Translations under genes and position numbers: made by a program
Notes under the pieces: model-generated
Told to the model about the DNA's origin: nothing
What the model saw: the letters and a program-made list of their open reading frames with translations, nothing else
Database searches by the model: none
Part shown: positions 54,343-63,951 of the stretch, piece by piece
Numbering within the stretch: position 1 is the first letter of the stretch
Layout: every line of letters starts with the position of its first letter
Source of the DNA: CBDDKW01 sp965230425
GTDB lineage: Bacteria > Pseudomonadota > Gammaproteobacteria > UBA1113
Assembly: GCA_965230425.1 (NCBI GenBank)
Contig: CBDDKW010000021.1
Coordinates: forward strand, 24,826 to 88,825
DNA length: 64,000 nt
Reading direction: 5' to 3'

Positions 54343-55593
54343 ATGTTTAAACCCTTACCACTCTTTATTGGATTGCGCTATACACGAGCTAAACGCCGCA
54401 ATCATTTTATTTCTTTCATTTCCTTAGCCTCAATGTTGGGTATTGCCATTGGAGTGATAGTTTTGATTACCGTGCTGTCAGTGATGAATGGCTTTGATGA
54501 ACAAATTCGCGAGCGTGTGTTTGGGCTAGCCGAGCAGGTGGGGATCACAACCTATGATAAGAAATTACCCGATTGGCAACAACTCGATGTACGTTTGGCT
54601 AAGTCAGCGGATGTAGTTGCAACTGCTCCTTATGCAGCAGGGCAGGGCATGCTGACCCACTATGGGCAGATCCATCCCGCATTGATTATTGGGATTGAAC
54701 CTGGACGAGAAGCCAAAATCGGCCAGTTAGCTAATAAAATGCAGCGTGGTTCCTTATCTGCATTACAGCCAGGGCGTTATGGTATTGTGGTGGGGCGAGA
54801 ATTAGCGGCAAATTTAGGTTTGGGTATTGGTGATAAGGTCACTGTGGTAATTCCAACGGCAACATTATCACCAGTGGGTATGATACCGCGTTTTAAACGC
54901 TTTACAGTGGTGGGTATTTTTCATGCGGGTACAGGTTTCGGTTTTGATGATAGTTTAGCGTACATTAATATGCATGATGCGCAAACGCTTTATCAACTCG
55001 GGGATAATGTTACTGGACTTAAATTTAAGTTAAAAGATCTATATCAAGCCCCGCAATTTGCAAATCATTTACGTGAGCTCTTACCAGATGGATATATTGT
55101 TACAGACTGGACGGAAACCTATGGCGCATTTTTCCAAGCAGTGAGCTTAGAAAAAACCATGATGTTTATCATTTTGTTATTGATTATTGCCGTGGCTGTT
55201 TTTAATTTGGTGTCTTCATTAGTGATGGTGGTTACTGATAAGCGATCGGATATTGCTATTTTAAGAACCATTGGCGCAACACCGGCAACGATTCTTTACA
55301 CGTTTATTGTTCAGGGTTTTATTATTGGGGCATTGGGGACATTGTTAGGGCTAGTGGGCGGTTTAATTTTAGCTTCGCATGTGACAGAGCTTGTGAATTG
55401 GTTGCAAGCAGTATTTCATGTGAATTTATTATCCTCTGGCGCATTCTGGGTCGATTATTTACCTTCAAAAATTATTGCCAGTGATGTGATTAAGATCTGC
55501 GTGAGTGCCTTTGTGATGAGCTTATTAGCAACAATTTATCCTGCATGGCGTGCTTCGAGGATCCAACCTGCGGAGGCTTTACGCTATGAATAA
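54343..55593 (+). CDS. lolC: lipoprotein-releasing ABC transporter permease (LolC/LolE family)
   Basis: 416 residues. N-terminal LFIGLRYTRAKRRNHFISFISL with first membrane span, a large periplasmic MacB-like domain (50-265), then three FtsX-type spans (FIILLLIIAVAVFNLVSSLV onward). DKRSDIAILRTIGATPATI is the coupling region. Extracts lipoproteins from the inner membrane for LolA. Only one permease gene occurs here beside lolD; without lolE this may be a LolF-type homodimer. Its end overlaps lolD by eight bases. Confidence 0.93.
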   Translation: MFKPLPLFIGLRYTRAKRRNHFISFISLASMLGIAIGVIVLITVLSVMNGFDEQIRERVFGLAEQVGITTYDKKLPDWQQLDVRLAKSADVVATAPYAAGQGMLTHYGQIHPALIIGIEPGREAKIGQLANKMQRGSLSALQPGRYGIVVGRELAANLGLGIGDKVTVVIPTATLSPVGMIPRFKRFTVVGIFHAGTGFGFDDSLAYINMHDAQTLYQLGDNVTGLKFKLKDLYQAPQFANHLRELLPDGYIVTDWTETYGAFFQAVSLEKTMMFIILLLIIAVAVFNLVSSLVMVVTDKRSDIAILRTIGATPATILYTFIVQGFIIGALGTLLGLVGGLILASHVTELVNWLQAVFHVNLLSSGAFWVDYLPSKIIASDVIKICVSAFVMSLLATIYPAWRASRIQPAEALRYE

Positions 55594-56272
55594 TCATGAA
55601 AATAAACCCGTCATCCACTGCGATAATATTGCTAAGTCTTATCATGATGGCAAAATTGATGTGAAGGTATTACACGAAGTTAATTTATCAATTAAAGCCG
55701 GTGAGCAAGTGGCGATCGTTGGTGTGTCGGGTGCAGGTAAAAGTACATTGCTGCATTTGCTTGGAGGTTTAGATAAGCCAACTAGCGGTACGGTTTACAT
55801 TGATGATGTGGATATTAACAGCTTAAGTGAAAAGCAGCGTAGCTATTTACGTAATCAAAAACTAGGGTTTATTTATCAGTTGCATCATTTGTTACCTGAG
55901 TTTACCGTGCTAGAAAATGTGTGCATGCCCTTATTACTCGCGAAGAATACTGATAAAAATTACCGTGCTCGTGCAACTGAGTTGCTAGAGAAAATTGGCT
56001 TAGGCCACCGCTTGCAACATAAAATTGGTGAACTCTCCGGTGGTGAGCGTCAGCGTACCGCTATTGCTCGTGCTTTAGTGACTAATCCAGTGTGTGTTTT
56101 TGCTGATGAGCCGACAGGTAATTTAGATCCAAAGACAGCGGAAAAGGTGTATGACTCGATGTTGAGTTTAAATAAAGAACTGGGTACTAGTTTAGTCATC
56201 GTTACTCATGATCAGCAACTGGCATCACGCATGGATCGCATTTTACGGCTAGAAGATGGGCACTTGCGGTAA
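55586..56272 (+). CDS. lolD: lipoprotein-releasing ABC transporter ATPase LolD
   Basis: 228 residues from ATG 55586, which has GGAGG ten bases upstream; an ATG at 55550 in the lolC frame region would add 12 atypical residues. Walker A GVSGAGKSTLLH (about 45), Q-loop IYQLHHLLPEF, signature LSGGERQRTAIARAL, Walker B VFADEPTGNLD and H-loop VIVTHDQ are all intact. Powers lipoprotein release with the lolC permease. Confidence 0.95.
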   Translation: MNNHENKPVIHCDNIAKSYHDGKIDVKVLHEVNLSIKAGEQVAIVGVSGAGKSTLLHLLGGLDKPTSGTVYIDDVDINSLSEKQRSYLRNQKLGFIYQLHHLLPEFTVLENVCMPLLLAKNTDKNYRARATELLEKIGLGHRLQHKIGELSGGERQRTAIARALVTNPVCVFADEPTGNLDPKTAEKVYDSMLSLNKELGTSLVIVTHDQQLASRMDRILRLEDGHLR

Positions 56273-56437
56273 TATTTCCATTGACTTTTTATTAGATAAT
56301 ACATATATTCGTTATAACATATTCAAGCCGATTGAAATATGAACAACAAACATGGGTATAGTAAGTATTTTGTAGATCGGAACAGGAAATACCCCGGATT
56401 CGTCACATTCGTTACTTAGCCTAGAAATAACCAATGA

Positions 56438-56488
56438 CAGGCATTCCAACCAGGAAACACCACGGGTTTATCCGTGGTTGTTTATTTC
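56438..56488 (+). repeat. dispersed repeat, copy C: terminator between convergent lolD and DUF2062 gene
   Basis: Fifty bases matching the 3' half of copy A (32136-32185) with two mismatches. Contains ACCACGGG-TTTA-TCCGTGGT (56459-56478, one G-U pair) followed by TGTTTATTTC. It lies between the stops of convergent genes and overlaps the last codons of the DUF2062 gene. The upstream hairpins of the family are missing or decayed; the 160 bases between lolD and this point show nothing else. Confidence 0.7.
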
Positions 56489-56997
56489 TTGCGTCTGCGG
56501 CGCAACGACCAGCTACGGATCACCATAATACGCCAAAGTAGCCGTATCATTAGATTCCCTAAGATTGCAGCAATAACCCCGCAAATCAATGACCCGAGTA
56601 ACAAGGGTTCCCAGATATGGATAAATTGTGAAGCTAACCACTGCATTGACAGCTCAATGTGAAAATGCTGATGTGGCATATGCAGAATTGTGGCTCCTAT
56701 ATGGTAGCTAAAGTAGAAAATGGGTGCCATGGTGATTGGGTTAGTGATCCAGACTAAGCAAACCGATAATGCTAAATTCGCTCGCCAGACAATGGCTAAG
56801 GCGGCAGCTAAGACCATTTGAAAGGGGATAGGCATAAATGCACAGAATAAGCCGACAGAGAAGGCTCTGGCCACTGAATGGCGGTTCATATGCCAGAGAT
56901 TATTATTGTGCAGAACCTCACCAAACATGCTCAGATATTTATGTTGCTTAATGAAATCAGGATCAGGAGTGATCCGTTTTAAAAACCGTTTTGGCAT
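56482..56997 (-). CDS. DUF2062 domain membrane protein
   Basis: 171 residues. Motif WHMNRHSVARAFSVGLFCAFMPIPFQMVLAAALAI is diagnostic of DUF2062 (the YpjP/YoxC-like family of unknown role). Two to three membrane spans and a basic C-terminus RSWSLRRRRKK. The gene sits next to comEC and lolCD, as in other gammaproteobacteria. Its start overlaps the divergent comEC frame by seven bases. Its stop lies in the tail of the terminator repeat. Confidence 0.88.
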   Translation of the reverse strand: MPKRFLKRITPDPDFIKQHKYLSMFGEVLHNNNLWHMNRHSVARAFSVGLFCAFMPIPFQMVLAAALAIVWRANLALSVCLVWITNPITMAPIFYFSYHIGATILHMPHQHFHIELSMQWLASQFIHIWEPLLLGSLICGVIAAILGNLMIRLLWRIMVIRSWSLRRRRKK

Positions 56998-59312
56998 TAG
57001 ATCTTGAGACCTCTTGGTGGCATAATATTAAAATGCTTACAGGAATTTTTGGGCTTGCTACAGGTATTATAACTGCTAATTGGATACATATTGTTCACCC
57101 TCTATATTGGCTATTGGGGATAGCATGCATATCCAGTTTTATAATTAGACAATTCTCTTGTCTCAAAAGTCTGTGCTCCTTTATATTGTGCTTTTTCTGG
57201 GCTGTTATGTGTTACCAACAACATATTCAAAGCTCATTACCTACCACCTGGTTGGGTAAAGATCTTCATACCAAAGGGTATATTGCATCACTTATAGATA
57301 AGAAATCAATAGTTTCTCACTTCATTTTTGTTCCAAATCAATATTGTTACCACGCTCAGTGCATCAAAGCTAAAAATAAATTACGGCTGAGTTGGTATGT
57401 AGTGGGGCAGAGTATTCACCCGGGCCAAAGTTGGCAGTTAGTTGTGCGTTTAAAAAAGCCACATGGGTTTGCAAATCCAGGCAGTTTTAATTACGAGCGC
57501 TGGTTGCAGCAACAGGGCATTGTGGCCACGGGTTATGTCAAACACGTACCTAAGCAAAATCACTTGTTGGCAGCACACTGGTACCATGCTCCCTTAACGC
57601 AAATGCGCGCATATTTACGTCAGCGTATTGCTGCTTTATTTCCACAGGAACCAATGCTTGCTTTCCTAACAGCGTTAAGCATAGGTGACCGCAGTGGTAT
57701 GATAGCAACACAGTGGCAAGTTCTACGCGATACCGGTACTAGCCATCTTTTAGCTATTTCAGGTTTGCATATTGGTATGATCGCCATGTGTGCTTATTGC
57801 TTAGTAAATTTTCTCTGGCGTTGTTGGCCGCGCTTACTTTTATTTGCTGCTGCCCAACAGGCGGCTGCGGTAGCGGCAATAATTTTTGCAGGTTTTTATG
57901 CCTTGCTAGCGGGGTTCTCTGTCTCTAGTCAGCGTGCTTTGATTATGATTGGAGTGTTCATGGTAGCCACGATCACAAAACGCCCCATGGCCTCTGGGCG
58001 TAATTTTTATTTAGCACTATTTTTAGTACTGTTTTTTGAGCCTATGAGTGTGTATTCAGCGGGTTTTTATTTATCCTTTTTAGCGGTGGGCTTGTTGCTT
58101 TATTGCTTTAATCAGCGAGTGCTGAAAGCCTCTAAGCTTGTGGCATTGGCAAAAAGCCAATGGGTGATTTTTATTGGGCTGTTGCCGTTGAGTTTTTTGC
58201 TTTTTCAGCAATATTCGGGCTTAGCTTTATTGAGTAATATGATTGCGATTCCTGGCGTGAGTTTTATTATCTTGCCGTTAGTATTATTGGGTAGTCTAGG
58301 TTTGTTATTCTCAAGTACCGTTGCATATTATTGTTTATCCTTAGCATTATGCTGTTTGCAATTATTGTGGTGGTTGCTGGCACATCTTGCGCACTATTCA
58401 TTGTTAACTTGGCATTATGCACTACATGATTATTGGCGAGTAAGTCTCGCCATGCTTGGGGTTTTTGTATTGTTAGCACCGGCGGCAATACGCTGTCGCT
58501 ATTTAGCCGTGGTGTTTTTCTTACCATTGCTGTTAATTCATGATGCTGAATTGTTACCGCAACAATTAAAATTAACCGTCTTGGATGTGGGACAAGGGTT
58601 GGCTAGTGTGATTGAGACGGCGCATCATCGACTGATCTATGATACAGGCCCGCGGTTTAGTGCGAATTTTGATGCAGGCACAGCGGTGTTAATTCCGTAT
58701 TTACATTATTTTAACCATAAGGACGTGGATATTATTGTTATTAGCCATGGGGACAGCGATCACATAGGCGGACTAGAGTCGGTGCTTAAACATATAAAAG
58801 TAGGTACAGTGATATCAAGTGTCCCTAAAAAAATACACCATACACATGTTATAGCCTGCGTGCTAGGACAACATTGGTGGTGGGATGGTATAGAATTTGA
58901 AATGCTATATCCTACGCAGAATACACCGGCCATGAATAATGACAGTTCATGTGTGTTACGCATCAAAGTGGGGGAGCATAGCATTATTTTACCCGGTGAT
59001 ATTGAAAAGAAAGGCGAACAGTTTTTAGTAAAGCATTTTGGGAAAAAGTTACACGCGGATATCTTAATTGCACCGCATCATGGCAGTAAAACTTCCTCCA
59101 GCGCAGTCTTTGTTAACTGGGTGAAACCTCAGTATGTTGTCTTTGCCACTGGGTATCATAATCGATTCCATTTTCCTCATGAGCTTGTGGTAAAACGTTA
59201 TCAGCAGCAGAACGCTGTGATGTTGAATACGGCAAATGACGGTGCAGTGACATTTTTTGTGAGTGCCAATCAAGCTATTCCAATGCCACAGCGGTTTAGA
59301 AAAAGGGAGTAA
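56991..59312 (+). CDS. comEC: ComEC/Rec2-family DNA uptake channel
   Basis: 773 residues. N-terminal DUF4131/OB region, a multi-span competence domain (FLTALSIGDRSGMIATQWQVLRDTGTSHLLAISGLHIGMIA is the signature) and a C-terminal metallo-beta-lactamase domain with VISHGDSDHIGG and LIAPHHGSKTSSS. Transports single-stranded DNA across the inner membrane in transformation. The frame begins with TTG at 56991; the first ATG is at 57033 (MLTGIFGLATGI) and is perhaps the real start, which would remove the overlap with the divergent gene. exbB/exbD, often next in line, are absent. Confidence 0.94.
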   Translation: MALDLETSWWHNIKMLTGIFGLATGIITANWIHIVHPLYWLLGIACISSFIIRQFSCLKSLCSFILCFFWAVMCYQQHIQSSLPTTWLGKDLHTKGYIASLIDKKSIVSHFIFVPNQYCYHAQCIKAKNKLRLSWYVVGQSIHPGQSWQLVVRLKKPHGFANPGSFNYERWLQQQGIVATGYVKHVPKQNHLLAAHWYHAPLTQMRAYLRQRIAALFPQEPMLAFLTALSIGDRSGMIATQWQVLRDTGTSHLLAISGLHIGMIAMCAYCLVNFLWRCWPRLLLFAAAQQAAAVAAIIFAGFYALLAGFSVSSQRALIMIGVFMVATITKRPMASGRNFYLALFLVLFFEPMSVYSAGFYLSFLAVGLLLYCFNQRVLKASKLVALAKSQWVIFIGLLPLSFLLFQQYSGLALLSNMIAIPGVSFIILPLVLLGSLGLLFSSTVAYYCLSLALCCLQLLWWLLAHLAHYSLLTWHYALHDYWRVSLAMLGVFVLLAPAAIRCRYLAVVFFLPLLLIHDAELLPQQLKLTVLDVGQGLASVIETAHHRLIYDTGPRFSANFDAGTAVLIPYLHYFNHKDVDIIVISHGDSDHIGGLESVLKHIKVGTVISSVPKKIHHTHVIACVLGQHWWWDGIEFEMLYPTQNTPAMNNDSSCVLRIKVGEHSIILPGDIEKKGEQFLVKHFGKKLHADILIAPHHGSKTSSSAVFVNWVKPQYVVFATGYHNRFHFPHELVVKRYQQQNAVMLNTANDGAVTFFVSANQAIPMPQRFRKRE

Positions 59313-59413
59313 TTCGCTATCACGTTACTTGGAAAAATCTTGTGATTTAGCTAGTGCTTTCTTGCTTCCTCACTGTTAAAATAGCCGGCTTTATCAATTA
59401 GTGGAATCAATAC

Positions 59414-61213
59414 ATGGGTAAACGACATAAACTAACCAAAAAGAAGCCAACGGGGCCAAGTTTACCTCTATTTAAGCGTTTAGCAGCTTATGCCAGGCCT
59501 TTTTTGAGTTTTTTGCTCATTGCTGTGTTGGCGAACTTAGCATATTCTGGTATTGATGCATTGTTTGTTTATTCCTTAAAGCCTTTGCTAGATCAAGGTT
59601 TTTATGCGAAAGATAGTTTGTTTTTACACTGGGTGCCCATTCTCATTATCGTGCTATTTTTAATGCGGGCTGTTGCTAACTTAGTGGGTAGTTATACTAT
59701 GGCCTATGTGGGGCGCCACGTAGTTAAACGCTTTCGTGATCAAATATTTCAACGCTTGTTGGTTTTACCCTGTAGCTTCTTCGATAAAAGCTCTTCTGGC
59801 CAATTATTATCAATGATCGTTTACAATGCTGCGCAAGTTGCCTCAGCTTGTACGGATGCTCTGACAACCTTAGTACAAAATGGTTTTTTTGTGATTGGGT
59901 TGTTAGTGGTGATGTTTGTCATTAGTTGGAAGTTGAGTCTGTTGTTTTTTGTCACGATTCCTTTTCTTGCTGCCATTATTAAAATTAGTAGTAAGCGCTT
60001 AAAATCGCTTAATCGCACGGTGCAAGAAAGTATGGGAGATATCACTCATGTAGCGGAGGAATCCATTGAAGGCTATAAAGTGGTACGCACCTTCGGCGGT
60101 GAGCAATATGAAATAGATAAGTTTGAAAAAATCACTAAGCGTAATGTGGCCAGAGAATTGAAAGTGGTGGTGACTAAATCTTTCAGCACCTCGTTTGTCC
60201 AAATCGTTGGGGTCTGTGTATTAGCAACAATGATTTATCTAGGTACACGTGACATTGCGCACACTACATTAACTCCTGGTGGATTTATCGCCTTGTTATC
60301 TGCCATGATGGCCTTGTTAAAACCGATGAAAAATGTAACCACCGTCAATGCTACGATTATGCGCGGCTTAGCCGGAGCAGAGACTATTTTTGAATTACTT
60401 GATCACGAGGTAGAGGAAGATAAGGGCACCTATGAAGTTGAGCGGGTGAAAGGTGATGTAATTTATAGTCAAGTTAGCTTTGCTTATCAACAGCGCAATG
60501 AGCGAGTGTTAAACACTATTGATGTTGAAATTGCTGCAGGCCAGACCGTGGCTTTCGTAGGACGTTCAGGAAGTGGCAAGACAACTCTGGTTAATTTATT
60601 ACCTCGGTTTTATGATTATACTGAAGGTCAGATCAGTATTGATGGCGTCAATATTAAGGATTTTAAATTAACAAATTTACGTAATCAGTGTGCCTTGGTT
60701 TCTCAGCATGTAACCTTATTCAATGATACTATTGCTAATAATATTGCCTATGGTCGTTTAGGGCATGCTATCAGTGATACTGAAATTGAAAAGGCGGCTA
60801 TTGCTGCACATGCAATGGAATTTATCAATGATTTACCTGAGGGTTTGAATACGCTCATTGGTGAAAATGGTGTGTTATTATCAGGTGGTCAACGCCAACG
60901 GATAGCTATTGCCCGTGCTATTTTAAAAGATGCACCTATTTTAATCCTCGATGAAGCAACCTCGGCATTAGATACCGAATCTGAACGCCATATTCAAGCT
61001 GCCCTAGAAGAGGTCATGTTGAATCGCACTACGCTAGTCATCGCTCACCGACTTTCTACTATTGAAAATGCTGATAAAATTGTAGTGATGGATCAAGGTG
61101 TGATCGTAGAAGCTGGCACTCATGAAGAGTTACTAGCCTTAGCTGGACATTATAAAAAGCTACACAGTATGCAGTTTCAAGAACCACAAGCGATAATCAA
61201 TATGGAAGATTAG
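59414..61213 (+). CDS. msbA: lipid A export ABC transporter MsbA
   Basis: 599 residues, exporter type with membrane and ATPase domains fused. Six spans in 1-330. Walker A GRSGSGKTTLVN (about 390), signature LSGGQRQRIAIARAIL, Walker B ILILDEATSALD and H-loop VIAHRLST. Flips core-lipid A across the inner membrane. Followed by lpxK with one base between, the standard pair. Confidence 0.96.
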   Translation: MGKRHKLTKKKPTGPSLPLFKRLAAYARPFLSFLLIAVLANLAYSGIDALFVYSLKPLLDQGFYAKDSLFLHWVPILIIVLFLMRAVANLVGSYTMAYVGRHVVKRFRDQIFQRLLVLPCSFFDKSSSGQLLSMIVYNAAQVASACTDALTTLVQNGFFVIGLLVVMFVISWKLSLLFFVTIPFLAAIIKISSKRLKSLNRTVQESMGDITHVAEESIEGYKVVRTFGGEQYEIDKFEKITKRNVARELKVVVTKSFSTSFVQIVGVCVLATMIYLGTRDIAHTTLTPGGFIALLSAMMALLKPMKNVTTVNATIMRGLAGAETIFELLDHEVEEDKGTYEVERVKGDVIYSQVSFAYQQRNERVLNTIDVEIAAGQTVAFVGRSGSGKTTLVNLLPRFYDYTEGQISIDGVNIKDFKLTNLRNQCALVSQHVTLFNDTIANNIAYGRLGHAISDTEIEKAAIAAHAMEFINDLPEGLNTLIGENGVLLSGGQRQRIAIARAILKDAPILILDEATSALDTESERHIQAALEEVMLNRTTLVIAHRLSTIENADKIVVMDQGVIVEAGTHEELLALAGHYKKLHSMQFQEPQAIINMED

Positions 61214-61214
61214 C

Positions 61215-62174
61215 ATGGACTTCTGGTATCAGCGTACGATGTTAAGTTATGTACTATATCCCTTAAGTTTATTATATCGTTCAGTTGTATTCCTACGTAA
61301 AACCTATTATCAGCACAAAAGGCAGCAAAAATTCCCCGTACCTATTATTGTAATTGGCAATATCACTGTGGGTGGTACCGGTAAATCACCCTTAATTATC
61401 AAGTTAGTCCAAAGCTATCAGCAACTAGGTTATAAACCTGGCGTAGTGAGTCGTGGCTATGGTGGAGAAGGTCAAAATTATCCACTTGCGGTTAATCACT
61501 CTCTTGATCCCAAGCTTTGTGGTGATGAACCTGTGATGATTGCAAAGCGCTGCCAGTGTCCAGTGGTCGTCGATCCAAAACGACCGCGCGCAATTGAATA
61601 TTTATTAGCAAATAATGATTGTGATGTGGTGCTGTCAGATGATGGTTTACAACATTACGCTATGTATAGAGATTTTGAAGTGGTTGTTATGGACGGTCAA
61701 CGACGTTTAGGTAATGGTTTTTGTTTGCCTGCCGGACCCCTGCGTGAACCAAAATCAAGGCTTAAGCAAGCCGATTTGGTGATTACAAATGGACAAGCGC
61801 GACTAAGCGAAAAGGAATTGTCCATGCGTGTATATGGGGTGTGCTTTAGGGCTGTGGCTGATCCTAAATTAACTAAACCTTTAGATGCGTTTAGCGACGT
61901 TACTGTGCATGCAGTCTCGGGCATCGGTAATCCACAGCGTTTTTATACTAGTTTAGTCGAGTTAGGTATTACTTCTATAAGTCAGCATATTTTTTCTGAT
62001 CATCACAAATTTACTGCTGATGATTTTGTTTTTACTGATGGTCATCCTATTATTATAACGGAGAAAGATGCGGTTAAATGTAGCACCTTTGCTACAGAAA
62101 GCATGTGGTATTTAGAAGTTGATTGTGAAATAGCGCCTGAAGCGTTATCGACTATAACCAATATACACGCCTGA
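61215..62174 (+). CDS. lpxK: tetraacyldisaccharide 4'-kinase
   Basis: 319 residues. Phosphorylates the 4' position of the lipid A precursor. P-loop GNITVGGTGKSPLI (about 48-61), SRGYGG, GDEPVMIAKR and SDDGLQHYAMYRD (catalytic region), PAGPLREP. Starts at MDFWYQRTM. Its last 30 bases overlap the convergent lipoprotein gene. Full length. Confidence 0.95.
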   Translation: MDFWYQRTMLSYVLYPLSLLYRSVVFLRKTYYQHKRQQKFPVPIIVIGNITVGGTGKSPLIIKLVQSYQQLGYKPGVVSRGYGGEGQNYPLAVNHSLDPKLCGDEPVMIAKRCQCPVVVDPKRPRAIEYLLANNDCDVVLSDDGLQHYAMYRDFEVVVMDGQRRLGNGFCLPAGPLREPKSRLKQADLVITNGQARLSEKELSMRVYGVCFRAVADPKLTKPLDAFSDVTVHAVSGIGNPQRFYTSLVELGITSISQHIFSDHHKFTADDFVFTDGHPIIITEKDAVKCSTFATESMWYLEVDCEIAPEALSTITNIHA

Positions 62175-62564
62175 GCGAGCACCTCGTCCATAGTATCCTC
62201 GACCATAATAACCGCGTGAATAGGGGCGATAATAATATTTTCTATTATAGTATTTAGGATAGTAGCGATAGCTGCGGTGACCTGGAAAGTAGTAAGGACG
62301 ATTATAATAACCGACTCGATAATATTTGCGGTTATAAGAATTAGGGTAGTAATAGCGTGGGTAATAGTAACCTGGATAATAATAGCCTTGTCGATAATAA
62401 ACAGGGTACGCTGTAGAGGTGCGAACTACTGTTGTGGATGCGCTTGCCGGGGCAACGGTTCTGACAGTTGTTGTTTTTGATGTGGTTGTTGAGCAAGCAG
62501 TGATTAAGCCTAGCATAGGTAGGAGAGCTATGAGTGGTAGTACCTTGACAAGGTAAGTGTTCAT
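62145..62564 (-). CDS. tyrosine-rich small lipoprotein
   Basis: 139 residues. Lipobox LITAC (about 20-24) after a hydrophobic signal. From residue 55 on, the sequence is dominated by Tyr, Arg, Gly, Pro and Asn in motifs such as YYPGYYYP and YYNRPYYFPG, with almost no other residues; the C-terminus is YYGRGYYGRG. Resembles small Tyr/Arg-rich surface lipoproteins of unknown function. It shares 30 bases with the lpxK 3' end. Confidence 0.65.
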   Translation of the reverse strand: MNTYLVKVLPLIALLPMLGLITACSTTTSKTTTVRTVAPASASTTVVRTSTAYPVYYRQGYYYPGYYYPRYYYPNSYNRKYYRVGYYNRPYYFPGHRSYRYYPKYYNRKYYYRPYSRGYYGRGYYGRGARSGVYIGYSR

Positions 62565-62760
62565 GATTGTCTACTTGTTGCTACGGCGTTCCCTCCACAT
62601 CCTGTGAGTTAATAAAATATTAAGTTCGATGAATTCCTCGGTTACTATCTATAACTGTAGCATAAGCTGCTGAGTTTGGCTTATTGTGGCATTGTTCGAG
62701 TTGGTTATTGAAATTACCTAAGCTCTTGAGAGATTTCTCTTTGCGTTCGAAATAATAATA

Positions 62761-63951
62761 TTATCGCAATGGTGAATATGATAAAGGCTCGGGTTCAGGT
62801 GCTACAGAAGAATTACCGCCAGCAGCATACTGTGACATTTCACTGTCACTGACTACAGGCTTTGCCTGAGGGTTTGGATTGTGTGTTGGGTCTAAGCCTT
62901 TATCCATACAGAACTCCCAAAATTCTTTATGCAATGTATTTAAATTATGTTTAATATCAGAATCAGTAAATAAATTAAAAACACTGTATAAAGAACGATG
63001 ACCAGTGAGTTTTTGGTCATTGAGGAGTTCTACAAATACTGTGTTAAGCTCATAGGCATTGATCTGTTGTTGGCGATATATAGGTACATATTTCTCTAAA
63101 AGAGTTTGTACATGCTCCAGCTTGCTCTTGGTGCGGTCATAACCAATCATCATCCAGCGATTCTTACCAGTTTCCACACCATCAGTTAAATTTTTATCCT
63201 GAAGGCGATTCTTATCATTGATGAGTTTGTCATTGTAACTATCTAATAAGTACATGAGTTGCTGGAAGAAATATTGAGGCTTAGTTTTGGGTAGCTTGGT
63301 ATAGCCAACGGTGCGGGATTGTTTGCTAGATGCAGCGTTATTAGCACCGATGATTTCTTGGATGGAGTTTCGTTCAGCTTCGGTGGTGATGCTGCTATAA
63401 ACCTCATCAAGTTTTTCTATGCCATTATTATGAATAGCATCTTCAATAATTGCACAATATCTACTGAGCGGTTTGATTTGTTTGCGAATAGATTTTCTTA
63501 GTTGTTTACCTTCATCAGTATCGATAGGCACCCGAGGAAGAATATAGTTTAATCGAGCTAAGTGCTTTTGTGATCGTTCTAATTTACTTGCATATAATCG
63601 ACTTTGATCAATGTGGGCACGTGCTTTTGCAGCCGCTTGTAGTGCAACTCTACGATTTAATTTTTGTTTAGCTTCAATAATGGGTAGTTTGGAACGCTCA
63701 ATTTGAATTTCGTTGATTGTTCTTGCGTTTTGGTTATCTGTTCCCTGATGAAGATCCTGTTGCGCTTTATTTATTTCATTATCCAATTCATCTCGGACTA
63801 TCTCCAACTGTTGTTTTACTTTTTGAGTTTGCTTATGTAGCTTTACAGCATGCTGAGTTGCTTTAATCACATCGATGATTGGTGTTGCCATTGCTTTGAT
63901 TGAGGCTATATCATTTTGCATGGATGCTAACTCTTCAGTGATGGCATCCAT
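62761..63951 (-). CDS. 396-residue coiled-coil protein
   Basis: No signal peptide. Residues about 5-130 are a heptad-rich coiled coil (QHAVKLHKQTQKVKQQLEIVRDEL, IQIERSKLPIIEAKQKLNRR). The remaining part is helical with no known motif, and ends in a Pro/Ser/Glu-rich tail (SVAPEPEPLSYSPLR). Coiled coils plus a disordered acidic tail are common in translocated proteins of Legionellales; nothing decides here. The promoter region runs into the window edge; 49 bases upstream are seen and show no PmrA box. Confidence 0.6.
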   Translation of the reverse strand: MDAITEELASMQNDIASIKAMATPIIDVIKATQHAVKLHKQTQKVKQQLEIVRDELDNEINKAQQDLHQGTDNQNARTINEIQIERSKLPIIEAKQKLNRRVALQAAAKARAHIDQSRLYASKLERSQKHLARLNYILPRVPIDTDEGKQLRKSIRKQIKPLSRYCAIIEDAIHNNGIEKLDEVYSSITTEAERNSIQEIIGANNAASSKQSRTVGYTKLPKTKPQYFFQQLMYLLDSYNDKLINDKNRLQDKNLTDGVETGKNRWMMIGYDRTKSKLEHVQTLLEKYVPIYRQQQINAYELNTVFVELLNDQKLTGHRSLYSVFNLFTDSDIKHNLNTLHKEFWEFCMDKGLDPTHNPNPQAKPVVSDSEMSQYAAGGNSSVAPEPEPLSYSPLR

